This document shows, one piece after another, positions 53,862-61,487 of a stretch of 64,000 nucleotides of DNA (position 1 is the first letter of the stretch; each line of letters opens with the position of its first letter). Source of the DNA: Duganella sp. CF517 (GTDB taxonomy: Bacteria > Pseudomonadota > Gammaproteobacteria > Burkholderiales > Burkholderiaceae_D); contig NZ_FODC01000001.1 in assembly GCF_900110275.1 (NCBI RefSeq), forward strand, positions 1,341,198-1,405,197, given 5' to 3'. Made by a program: the position numbers and the translations under genes. A model generated the notes under the pieces. It saw only the letters and a list, made by a program, of their open reading frames with translations. It ran no database searches and had not been told where the DNA came from.

Positions 53862-54062
53862 ATGTATCAGCTACAAGTGGAGAACATGAGTTGCGGTCAC
53901 TGCGTGGGCGCGGTGACCAAGGCGGTGCAGGCGATCGACGCCGCCGCCAGGGTCGAAGTCGACCTGGCCACCAAGACCGTCAACATCGACAGCGCCACCG
54001 CGCTGGCGCCGCTGAAATCGGCCATCGCCGACGCCGGCTACCCGGTCACCTCCGCCGCCTGA
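53862..54062 (+). CDS. copZ: Copper chaperone CopZ-like HMA protein
   Basis: 66 residues from MYQLQVENMSCGHC; AGGAG at 53851-53855 with a 6-base spacer selects this start over the in-frame ATGs at 53832 and 53847. MSCGHC is the copper(I)-binding CxxC motif of the ferredoxin-like HMA fold. It carries Cu+ to CopA or to CueR in the cytosol. The CueR-type promoter upstream means it is copper-induced. It stands alone, 10 kb from cueR and copA. Confidence 0.92.
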   Translation: MYQLQVENMSCGHCVGAVTKAVQAIDAAARVEVDLATKTVNIDSATALAPLKSAIADAGYPVTSAA

Positions 54063-54087
54063 CCGCGGCGTCCCTCGAAGCCCCGGG

Positions 54088-54807
54088 TCACTCCAACTCG
54101 GGGTAGTGGCGGAAGATGCCGTCCTCGTTGAAGGGGATGCGCCGCTTCGAACCCACGTAGGCGGCGATGTTGGGCCGCGCCGCCACCTTGTCGCGCAAGG
54201 CGACCAAACCCGGATACGACGGCTCGAGTTTCGCCATCGTTTTCGGAAACGCGTAGCGCAAACCCTCGATCAACTGGAATAGCGACAGGTCGACATACGA
54301 CCGGCGCGAGCCGATGGCCCAGCCGCCACGTCCCGGATTGCGCCGCACCACACCCTCGAAATAATCCAGGAACTTCGGTATGCGCGTGTCCCTGAAATCC
54401 TGCGCGCGCGCCTTGGCTTCCTTCTTCTGGTCTTCGTAATACTTGTTGGTGGAGATCGGGTGATGCGTGTCGTGCGCCTCGGCGACGATGTCGCAGATGG
54501 TCAGTTGCAGCTGGTTGGCCCACAAGCGCCCCGCTTCCGCGCGCGGCGCCAGGCCATGGCGCGCGCCGAGGAACAGCAGGATATTGGCCGTCTGCCCGAT
54601 CAGCAGCTCGCCCGCGCGCAGCACCGGCGGCGCGAACGACGGATGATCGACCTTGTCGCCGTCCAGGCTCGCCATCAACGCCGGCATGCCCTTCTTGCGC
54701 CGCGCCACATCGTCGTAGGGGAGGGCCGCCTCCTCCAGCGCCAGCCGCACGAATTCGCCGCGGCCCTGCAGGCCGTCCCAGTAATAGAGTTGATATGGTG
54801 TCGTCAT
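54088..54807 (-). CDS. Glutathione S-transferase
   Basis: 239 residues from MTTPYQLYYWDGLQGRGEFVR at 54807. The N-terminal thioredoxin-like part has the Tyr/Asp pair near the start and the C-terminal alpha domain is typical (GSRRSYVDLSLFQLIEGL). It probably conjugates glutathione to a small electrophile. It is convergent with copZ and divergent from the TauE-like gene. Confidence 0.88.
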   Translation of the reverse strand: MTTPYQLYYWDGLQGRGEFVRLALEEAALPYDDVARRKKGMPALMASLDGDKVDHPSFAPPVLRAGELLIGQTANILLFLGARHGLAPRAEAGRLWANQLQLTICDIVAEAHDTHHPISTNKYYEDQKKEAKARAQDFRDTRIPKFLDYFEGVVRRNPGRGGWAIGSRRSYVDLSLFQLIEGLRYAFPKTMAKLEPSYPGLVALRDKVAARPNIAAYVGSKRRIPFNEDGIFRHYPELE

Positions 54808-54941
54808 GCGGAATATCGTAGCACCGCCGGCGCGCTCCCGTCGCACAATGCCGCGCCCGGAAAGCTTTTCGGGCGACGGTTATAATCAAGCGGAAACTAT
54901 TGTTCCGCCCGCTTCCATATCAACCATGTCTGCGCCCGCCC

Positions 54942-55703
54942 ATGCCGCCAGTCCCACCGCTTGAAATCCACATCGTCCTGATGGTCGCCGCCGCCGGATT
55001 CCTCGCCGGCGTGCAAAACGCCCTGGCCGGCGGCGGCTCGTTCATCACCTTCCCCGCCCTGATGCTGGCCGGATTGAATCCGCTGGCGGCCAACATGACG
55101 TCGACCATCGCCCTGTTTCCGAGCCAGATCACCTCGGCCTACGCGGGACGCCAACTGGTGGGCGACGTCGGTCCGCTGACGTTCCGCCAGATGCTGATCA
55201 TCAGCGCCATCGGCGGCGTGTTCGGCGCCGTGCTGCTGTTGAACACCCCGGCGTCGTTCTTCGAACGGCTGGTGCCCTGGCTGGTGCTGTTCGCCACCAG
55301 CGTGTTCGCGTGGGGGAGCTTCCGCAAAAAGCCGCTGCACGCGGCCGGCGGCATGCCGCGCTGGGTGCTGGCGCTGGCGCAGGGGTGCATCGCGATTTAT
55401 GGCGGCTACTTTGGCGGCGGCATCGGCTTTTTGATGCTGGCGGCGCTGACGGTCGCCGGCCAACAGGTGCGCATGGCCGCGGCCACCAAGAACGTGCTGG
55501 CGATGGCCATGAACGCGGTGGCGGCGCTGATCTTCGCCACCTCGGGTTTGATCAGCTGGCCGGCGGCGCTGGCGCTGTGCGTGGGCGGCATCGCCGGCGG
55601 CTTGTGCGGCGGGTGGTTGATTCACCGCCTGCCGGAGAAGGTGATGCGCGGGTTCGTGGTGCTGGTCGGCGCGGCGCTGACGGTTTGGATGTTTGTGCGT
55701 TGA
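54942..55703 (+). CDS. TauE/SafE-family membrane exporter
   Basis: 253 residues from MPPVPPLEIHIVLM at 54942; a TTG at 54900 would add 14 residues. It has seven to eight hydrophobic helices and the family repeats (GSFITFPALMLAGLNPLAANMT, and GIGFLMLAALTVAGQQVRMAA). Family members export sulfite, sulfoacetate or other sulfur anions. Substrate is unknown. The gene is convergent with the CobN-like operon. Confidence 0.87.
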   Translation: MPPVPPLEIHIVLMVAAAGFLAGVQNALAGGGSFITFPALMLAGLNPLAANMTSTIALFPSQITSAYAGRQLVGDVGPLTFRQMLIISAIGGVFGAVLLLNTPASFFERLVPWLVLFATSVFAWGSFRKKPLHAAGGMPRWVLALAQGCIAIYGGYFGGGIGFLMLAALTVAGQQVRMAAATKNVLAMAMNAVAALIFATSGLISWPAALALCVGGIAGGLCGGWLIHRLPEKVMRGFVVLVGAALTVWMFVR

Positions 55704-55737
55704 TGTCGTCAACCCCGCGCGCGCTTCGGATCGACGC

Positions 55738-58700
55738 TTAATCGAGCATTCCGCTTAGTTTCTTCAGCTTCTTTCGACGTCCGATATAGCCGGCGCCCAC
55801 CAGGCCGGCGGCCAGCGCCAGCAGCGCCAGCGTCCCCACCGTCTTCTGCGCCGGGCTGAGATCGGCCAGCGTCTGCATCTCAAACCCGCTTACCTTGGCG
55901 TCGGCCGGCTCGGTTTTCGCAAACGGTGCCGGCGCCGGGTCTGCCGGTTTGGCCTTGGCGCGGGGCGCCGGTACCGGTTGCAGCTCCTGCGACTTCGCTT
56001 GCAGCACTTGCAGGTCCGCCAGCGCGGCCTGCATCGCGGCGTCGCTGGCTTGTTGCTGCCCCGGCGCGGCCGCCACTGGCTGCGCCGACGGCGCCGAACC
56101 GCCGGCACGCCCGGCCGCCGCCGCCCCGCGCGCGATCGCCGGATTGGAACCGACGTTCGGCACGAACTGGCCGGTGAACTCCGGCGCGATCTTCAACGTC
56201 GCCTTGCTGCACGAATCCGCGCTGCACGACACGCCCGCATCCTTGATCGCCCGCGCGTTTTGCCGCGTGAGATCGTCGCGCACCGCGTCGCCCGGCTTCC
56301 AGTACCCACGCTCGATGGCGCTGAGCATGCGATCCGTCACCGCCTGGTAGGCGCGCAGGTTGCCGCTGGCGGCGAAGCGCTCGCGCACTTTCAGGCCATG
56401 GCGGTCGGCCACGTAGGTGTCGTACATGCGCTGCCACTTGCCGCTGTCGACCACCTCCGGCACCGTCACCTGCCAGGCCCACAAATAGTCGACCACGCGG
56501 TTGATGTAGCGCGCGCCGGAGTAGCCTTCCTTCAGCATGCTGTCGGCCCACTTGGGATTGAGGTAGCGCGACTGCATCTCCTGGCCCATGTACTGCTCCA
56601 GCGTCTTGTGGCCCGGTTTGCGCGGGTTGGACAAATCGCTCACCACCACCTCCGGCGTCTTGCCGTCGGTGCTGCGGATCGCCATCGCGGTGCCGCCCAG
56701 GTACTGGAAGAAGTCATCATTGTCCAATGTCGCAAACAGGTTGCTCGACCGGCTGTGCAGCGCGATCTTGCTGCCGCTGATGGCCCGCTTGAACAATTCG
56801 CGCCGTTGCGCGGGGTCGGCCTTGTCGTCGCCCCAGTAGCCGGCGCCGAAAGGATGGCTCATGCGGTTGATGAACACGTCCGCCACTTCCTTCTCGTTCT
56901 TCCAGGCGTTCGTCAGCGGGATCAGCTTTTCGATCTGGGTGCCGTAGGCGCCGCTCGGCACGCCGAAGATGCGCACCGACGCCATGCGCCGCGCCTCGTC
57001 GGCCGACATGCCGGTGGCCTGCAAGGCGGCGGCGGTCTTGCGGCTGTGCTCCTGCATCACGTTGCCCGACGGCCCGGCATCGGCCGCCGTGCCCAGATCG
57101 TCCTGTTGCTGCGCCAGTTGCGCCGCCTTGTCCATCAACGCCAGCAGATTGCCGAACAGGTCGCGGAACAGGCCCGACGAAATCAGCGTGACGTCGACAC
57201 GCGGACGTTCCAGCTCCTTGCGGGCCAGCGCTTCGACACCGGTTACGCGGCCGCGTTCATCCCAGGTCGGACGCACGCCCATCAGCGCCATCGCCTGCGC
57301 CTCCATGATGCCCTCGTGGCGCGAGGTCTCCACACCCCACAGGTTCATGCTCAATTTGTCCGGGTACACGCCATGGCGTTTGCGATAGTCGTCGACCAGT
57401 TGCCGCGCGAGTTTAGCGCCCGCCTCGTAAGTCGTCTTGCCGGGAATCCTCGAGGGATCGAGACCGAAGAAGTTGCGGCCCGTCGGCAGCGCGTCGGGAT
57501 TGCGTACCAGGTCCGCGCTGGCGCCGGCCGGAATGTAGCGGCCCGCCAGGGACTCCATCAAGCGGTCCAACTCCAGCGCCGCGCTGCGCTCGATATCGTC
57601 TTCCAGCCGCGCGACCCGTTTGGCCTTCTGCTCGGCGGTGGCGCCGGTGTCCAGGCTGACCACCGCGCGCGCGGTGGCGTTGCGCCGCTCCGCCGTCGGC
57701 GCCACGCCGAAGGTGTGCAGGCCGAAAGGCGTCAGCTTGTTGCCGGTATCGTCCAGGTACTCTTCCAGCGCCTCCATATCGGCTTCGGTTTTGAGCTCGG
57801 TCTTTTTCATGTCCTTCAACACGCCGCTTTTGGCGGCGACGCGGTTCAGCGCCAGCATGTGGCTGCGCGCCAGCAGCGGGCTTTTTTGCTCGGCCACGCG
57901 GTAGTCGTTGAGCAGCGCGCCAAGCTCGCGCAGGTCGGGATTGAGGCCGGCGATATCGAACGGTGGCGTCATGTGGTCGATGATGGTGGCCATGCCGCGC
58001 CGCTTGGCCTGTATGCCCTCGCCCACGTCGTCCATCACGTAGGGATAAATATTGGGCACGGCGCCGATCAGCGCCTCGGTCGGATCGTCCTCGGACAGGC
58101 CGGCCTCTTTACCGGTCAGCCATTCCTGCGTGCCGTGGGTGCCGATGTGCATCACGGCGTTGGCCTGGAAGCTCTTTTGCAGCCACAGATAGAAGGCGAT
58201 GTACTCGTGGCTGGGCGGCATGCTCACTTCGTTGTGCAGCTTCTCCAGGTTTTGCTCCCACGCGCGGCCGGGCTGCGGCGCCATCAACACGTTGCCGAAG
58301 CGGCGCGCCGGGTAGACGAAGAACGGCTGCCCCTTGGCGTCGCGCCACAGCACCGGTGCGTTTTCCGGCTTGCCCCAGGAGGCCAGGATGGATTCGCGCA
58401 GCGTTTGCGGAAGTTTGGCAAACCATGCCTGATAATCGCCCAGCGGCACCAGCAAGGCCTGGCCGCTTTCGGCCAGATGCTTCAGGCCCGTCATGTAGTC
58501 GCCCTTGGACTTGCCCGGGTAATTGCCCCATTGCTGGATCTCGCCTTGCAGCTCGGCCTCGCCGGCAGGCAGCGCGTCACCGGTCTGGTAGCCGTCGCGC
58601 TTGAGGCGCTGGACGATCTGCCACAAACTTTCCGGCAGCACGTTCAGATACGCCGCGCCGATGGTCTCCGAACCATGCGGGTAGTTAAAGTAGATCATCG

Positions 58701-59841
58701 CGATGCGCTTGTCGCCGTTGGCCTTCTGGCGCAGGGCCAGCCAGGCCGCCACGCGCTCGTTCAGGCGTTCGATGCGCTCCGCGATCGGCGTCTCCTCGAC
58801 GTAGGCCAGGCCGGTCTGCGCATCGCTGATGCGCTCGCGGCTGGCGACCACCGTCGGCTGTATCAGGCCCGCCATCTCGGCGCCGGCAAGCTGCCAGGTG
58901 CGTTCGATGATATCGAGGCCGATCTTCGAGTCGCGCCATTGCGCCGCCGTGTGCTGGCTCAGGGTGATGGCGTTGATCGCCGGGACGCCGATCTTGTCGA
59001 GTAGAGCGCCAGTGTTGGCGGTGCCGCCGACCTTCATGCCCAGCGCGACGATCAGGTCCACGCGGCTCTTGCCGTTCTCGTCGAGCAGGAAGCGCAACGG
59101 CACGTCGTACGGATAGCCGAACACCGGCAGCACGTTGTAGCCGCCCGCTTCGAGCCTGGCGACGATGGCCGCCAGCGGCAAAGTTTGCCCCGCCACCAGG
59201 CTGGCGCGATAGAACGGCACGGCGATCCACGGCGCGCCCGTCTTGTAATTGGCATAGCCCTGCAAATACTGCTCGTAGCTGCCGTAGGTGCGGTTGGCCG
59301 CGACGTCGTACAGGCCCACGTCCGGCATCGCATGCACCGGCGCCGCCACCAGCGTCGCGCCGAAATGCTGGCGCAGGATGTAGCGCAGCAGGTTGCCCAT
59401 GTTCTCGATCCCACCCTCGCTGTGATACTGCTGGATGGTCTTGTCGTCCTGGACGCCCATCTCGCGGATGCTGTCGTCGATGGCGCCGCCGACGGCGAAC
59501 ACCGGATGGCGCGACTTCCTCAGCGCCTGCAGTTCATCCTTCAGTCCCGCCATCGCCAGCCTGCCCTTGGCGTTGACGATCGCGACATCGGCGCTGGCGA
59601 GGGCGTTGCGGTCGGCCTGCGTCATGCCGTTGTTGGGGATGATGCGGATGACGACGTTGAGCGCCTTCAGCTCCGCCTGCAAACCGCGCACCGCCAGCAC
59701 CGCCGGCCGCGATTCGACGTCGCCGAGCATCAGCGCCAGCGTGCGCGGCGCCTGCGCCGAGTGCACATAGCCGACGATGAAGAAGGAAACCAGCAGCAGC
59801 AGGACGGCTTCCAGTGTTCCAAAGCGCTTATTCCGGAACAT
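55738..59841 (-). CDS. CobN-like chelatase subunit with a transmembrane segment at each end
   Basis: 1367 residues. The N-terminus MFRNKRFGTLEAVLLLLVSFFIVGYVHS is a basic-flanked signal anchor, and the C-terminus has a single helix (TLALLALAAGLVGAGYIG) followed by RRKKLKK. By the positive-inside rule the large body lies in the periplasm. The core carries CobN/magnesium-chelatase H-subunit blocks (LALMLGDVESRP, MHIGTHGTQEWLTGKEAGLSEDDP, GVYPDKLSMNLWGVETSRHEG). A proline/alanine/lysine linker precedes the last helix. Cytosolic CobN lacks such anchors; HmuS of Porphyromonas hmu loci is a membrane relative. Start overlaps the DUF2149 gene. It likely inserts or removes a metal in a corrinoid or porphyrin. 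Confidence 0.87.
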   Translation of the reverse strand: MFRNKRFGTLEAVLLLLVSFFIVGYVHSAQAPRTLALMLGDVESRPAVLAVRGLQAELKALNVVIRIIPNNGMTQADRNALASADVAIVNAKGRLAMAGLKDELQALRKSRHPVFAVGGAIDDSIREMGVQDDKTIQQYHSEGGIENMGNLLRYILRQHFGATLVAAPVHAMPDVGLYDVAANRTYGSYEQYLQGYANYKTGAPWIAVPFYRASLVAGQTLPLAAIVARLEAGGYNVLPVFGYPYDVPLRFLLDENGKSRVDLIVALGMKVGGTANTGALLDKIGVPAINAITLSQHTAAQWRDSKIGLDIIERTWQLAGAEMAGLIQPTVVASRERISDAQTGLAYVEETPIAERIERLNERVAAWLALRQKANGDKRIAMIYFNYPHGSETIGAAYLNVLPESLWQIVQRLKRDGYQTGDALPAGEAELQGEIQQWGNYPGKSKGDYMTGLKHLAESGQALLVPLGDYQAWFAKLPQTLRESILASWGKPENAPVLWRDAKGQPFFVYPARRFGNVLMAPQPGRAWEQNLEKLHNEVSMPPSHEYIAFYLWLQKSFQANAVMHIGTHGTQEWLTGKEAGLSEDDPTEALIGAVPNIYPYVMDDVGEGIQAKRRGMATIIDHMTPPFDIAGLNPDLRELGALLNDYRVAEQKSPLLARSHMLALNRVAAKSGVLKDMKKTELKTEADMEALEEYLDDTGNKLTPFGLHTFGVAPTAERRNATARAVVSLDTGATAEQKAKRVARLEDDIERSAALELDRLMESLAGRYIPAGASADLVRNPDALPTGRNFFGLDPSRIPGKTTYEAGAKLARQLVDDYRKRHGVYPDKLSMNLWGVETSRHEGIMEAQAMALMGVRPTWDERGRVTGVEALARKELERPRVDVTLISSGLFRDLFGNLLALMDKAAQLAQQQDDLGTAADAGPSGNVMQEHSRKTAAALQATGMSADEARRMASVRIFGVPSGAYGTQIEKLIPLTNAWKNEKEVADVFINRMSHPFGAGYWGDDKADPAQRRELFKRAISGSKIALHSRSSNLFATLDNDDFFQYLGGTAMAIRSTDGKTPEVVVSDLSNPRKPGHKTLEQYMGQEMQSRYLNPKWADSMLKEGYSGARYINRVVDYLWAWQVTVPEVVDSGKWQRMYDTYVADRHGLKVRERFAASGNLRAYQAVTDRMLSAIERGYWKPGDAVRDDLTRQNARAIKDAGVSCSADSCSKATLKIAPEFTGQFVPNVGSNPAIARGAAAAGRAGGSAPSAQPVAAAPGQQQASDAAMQAALADLQVLQAKSQELQPVPAPRAKAKPADPAPAPFAKTEPADAKVSGFEMQTLADLSPAQKTVGTLALLALAAGLVGAGYIGRRKKLKKLSGMLD

Positions 59842-60169
59842 ATACGACCTTCCCGTCCGGCAGTTGGTAGGCGGTGCCGAGTCGCTTGCCCGAGCCGGAC
59901 AATGGCTTGTCGCTGACGCGGCTCACGGTGATCTCGGCGCCCTTCTTGGTCAGCACTTCGACGCGTCCGTCCGCGCTTTTCTTGGCGATGGTGACTTCCG
60001 AATTCGGATCGAGCAGGTCCATCATGTTCCAGGCGGAGAACAGCGCCAGCATCATGGCGACGATGAAGACGATGCTGGCGTCGAACAGGTTGGCGACGCC
60101 GGCCAGCGGGTCCTCGGTGTGCTCGCCGATGCGGCTGTAGCGGTGGCGGTTCATGAAGCGCATCGCCAT
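59828..60169 (-). CDS. DUF2149 single-helix protein, ExbD-like topology
   Basis: 113 residues. One membrane helix near residues 26-48 begins LFDASIVFIVAMM, with an Asp at its start like the proton-coupling Asp of ExbD/TolR (LIDVLLVLL-type). The C-terminal periplasmic part is small and beta-rich (GAEITVSRVSDKPL). DUF2149 proteins are found beside CobN-like and TolQ/ExbB-like genes. It lies 1 base after the TolQ-like stop and overlaps the CobN-like start by 14 bases. Confidence 0.85.
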   Translation of the reverse strand: MAMRFMNRHRYSRIGEHTEDPLAGVANLFDASIVFIVAMMLALFSAWNMMDLLDPNSEVTIAKKSADGRVEVLTKKGAEITVSRVSDKPLSGSGKRLGTAYQLPDGKVVYVPE

Positions 60170-60170
60170 A

Positions 60171-60767
60171 TCACGCCTCCGCGCGCATCAGGTGCGGCTT
60201 GCTGGCGTTCGCCGCCAGCATGCTCTCGGCGGCGTAGGCGATGTCGGTCAGGTCGTTGCGCAGCCAGTGCTCGCGCACCAGGCTCAGAACATACGCGCAC
60301 ACGCTGCACGCAAGGCCGACCACGGTGGCGGTGAAGGCGGTGGTCATCGATTCGGCCATCTTCGGCAGATTGCCCTGCGCCAGGCCGGCCAGCGAGATAC
60401 CCATCGGTATCAGGGTGCCCATCAGACCGAGCGCCGGGCCGACCCGCACCACGAAACGCACGCCGTCCAAGCGGCGCACGCCGGCGGCGTCGGCGCGCTG
60501 CACCACGCGTTCGAGGCGCGCGTCGAGTCCCGGTTCGCCTTCCTGCGCGGTCAGCACGGCCGCCATGTCGTGACGCGCGGTCGCCACCAGCATGCGCACG
60601 CCGCGGCGGCGCTCGATCCATTCGGCGCCGAAGGTGCCGAAGCACACCAGCATATATAAGGTCAGCGCGGCGATCCCCAGCAACACGGGCAGATACAGCA
60701 CGTTGGAAATGGAATACAGCAGCGTCTCGATCGAGCGGATGGCCGCGTCGGCAGGCAGGTTAGGCAT
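60171..60767 (-). CDS. MotA/TolQ/ExbB-family proton channel
   Basis: 198 residues from ATG at 60767. A TTG at 60791 preceded by GGAGG with an 8-base spacer is the better-placed start by ribosome site and would add 8 residues. Three helices are seen: one near the N-terminus and two after the cytosolic loop, with GPALGLMGTLIPMG and AFTATVVGLACSV, the Thr-bearing proton-path motifs of ExbB/TolQ. With the DUF2149 protein it should form an ExbB-ExbD-like pump using proton motive force to drive the CobN-like protein. Its leader is the cobalamin riboswitch. Confidence 0.87.
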   Translation of the reverse strand: MPNLPADAAIRSIETLLYSISNVLYLPVLLGIAALTLYMLVCFGTFGAEWIERRRGVRMLVATARHDMAAVLTAQEGEPGLDARLERVVQRADAAGVRRLDGVRFVVRVGPALGLMGTLIPMGISLAGLAQGNLPKMAESMTTAFTATVVGLACSVCAYVLSLVREHWLRNDLTDIAYAAESMLAANASKPHLMRAEA

Positions 60768-60792
60768 TGAATGATCCAGCGACAGAAGCAAG

Positions 60793-60814
60793 CCACTCAC
60801 CTCCCCGTGAGCGG
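60793..60814 (-). promoter_or_regulatory. Ribosome-site hairpin after the riboswitch
   Basis: On the minus strand CTCAC and GTGAG (with flanking CC/GG) enclose GGGGAGG, so the ribosome-binding site of the channel gene sits in a hairpin loop. A second perfect hairpin (GGAAGCGC-CGAT-GCGCTTCC, 60822-60841) lies between it and the B12 box. This is consistent with translational control, as in many cobalamin riboswitches. Confidence 0.55.
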
Positions 60815-60847
60815 ATTGAAAGGAAGCGCATCGGCGCTTCCACCTTT

Positions 60848-61036
60848 TTGGCCGGTATCCGGGCTCGCAAGCAAATCCGCCTGACCTTCCCATGCGACAG
60901 CACAGTGGCACAGCGAGGCGGATAGTCGTCGGGGACGACGCTTGTTTACCGTTGCGGGGGCAGCACATGTTGGCTGGCTGGGCCAGCGCCATGTTTCCCG
61001 TTTAACTGCGCATCCAGACGGACGCGCGGGCACCAA
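60848..61036 (-). promoter_or_regulatory. Cobalamin riboswitch of the CobN-like operon
   Basis: Read on the minus strand the leader has, in order: GGTGCCCG near the start, AAACGGGAAACATG, GCTGCCCCCGCAACGGTAA, GCCACTGTGCT, GGGAAGGTCAGGCGG and the B12 box AGCCCGGATACCGGCC (60851-60866). This is the full conserved order of the cobalamin aptamer. It precedes the TolQ-like, DUF2149 and CobN-like genes (60767 to 55738), so B12 should repress this operon. The 5' boundary is approximate. Confidence 0.95.
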
Positions 61037-61094
61037 AACCTGGCGATTATACGTGGTTCCAGCCCGTCCCGACAGATGCGGCGGGTGCTCCGAG

Positions 61095-61487
61095 CTAGTT
61101 TGATTCGGCGAGACTTTGAAGAATGGGACAATCGGGCCTGTCGTTGCCCTTGCAGCAGCGCGCCAGCGTTTGCAGCGTGTCGCGCATTTCGGTCAGTTCG
61201 GCGATGCGCTGGTTGAGCTCTTCGACGTGGCCGAGCGCGATTGTCTTCACGTCGGCGCTGGCGCGCTCCTTGTCCTGCCACAGCGACAGCAGCTCCCGGA
61301 TCTGGTCCAGCGAGAAGCCCAGCGTGCGCGCGCGCTTGACGAAGCGCAGCGCGTGCAGGTCGTTCTCGCCATAGACGCGGTAGCCCGATGCGCTGCGCCG
61401 CCCCGGCGGAATCAGTGCGATGCTCTCGTAGTAGCGGATCATCTTCGCCGAAACGCCGGAGGCGCTGGCCGCTTGTCCGATATTCAT
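61095..61487 (-). CDS. cueR: Copper-responsive MerR regulator CueR
   Basis: 130 residues from [21 protein letters not shown]. The winged helix, a dimerisation coiled coil and a C-terminal loop [13 protein letters not shown] with C-x7-C match CueR (Cys112 and Cys120 in E. coli). It binds one Cu+ and activates promoters with 19-bp spacers. It overlaps the copA stop by 4 bases, so it is cotranscribed. The CueR-type boxes at 63756 and 53804 are its likely targets. Confidence 0.95.
   Translation of the reverse strand: MNIGQAASASGVSAKMIRYYESIALIPPGRRSASGYRVYGENDLHALRFVKRARTLGFSLDQIRELLSLWQDKERASADVKTIALGHVEELNQRIAELTEMRDTLQTLARCCKGNDRPDCPILQSLAESN

Noticed and set aside
55978-59004. Long plus-strand open frame (1008 codons) opposite the CobN-like gene
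   Set aside because: It mirrors the CobN-like codons, is full of repetitive Arg/His/Gln shadow sequence and has no start context or family motif. The minus-strand gene has clear conserved blocks.
55738-59841. Simple call of cytosolic cobaltochelatase CobN in the aerobic B12 pathway
   Set aside because: The N- and C-terminal membrane segments and the proton-channel neighbours do not fit the cytosolic CobNST enzyme, and no other B12 biosynthesis gene is in the window.
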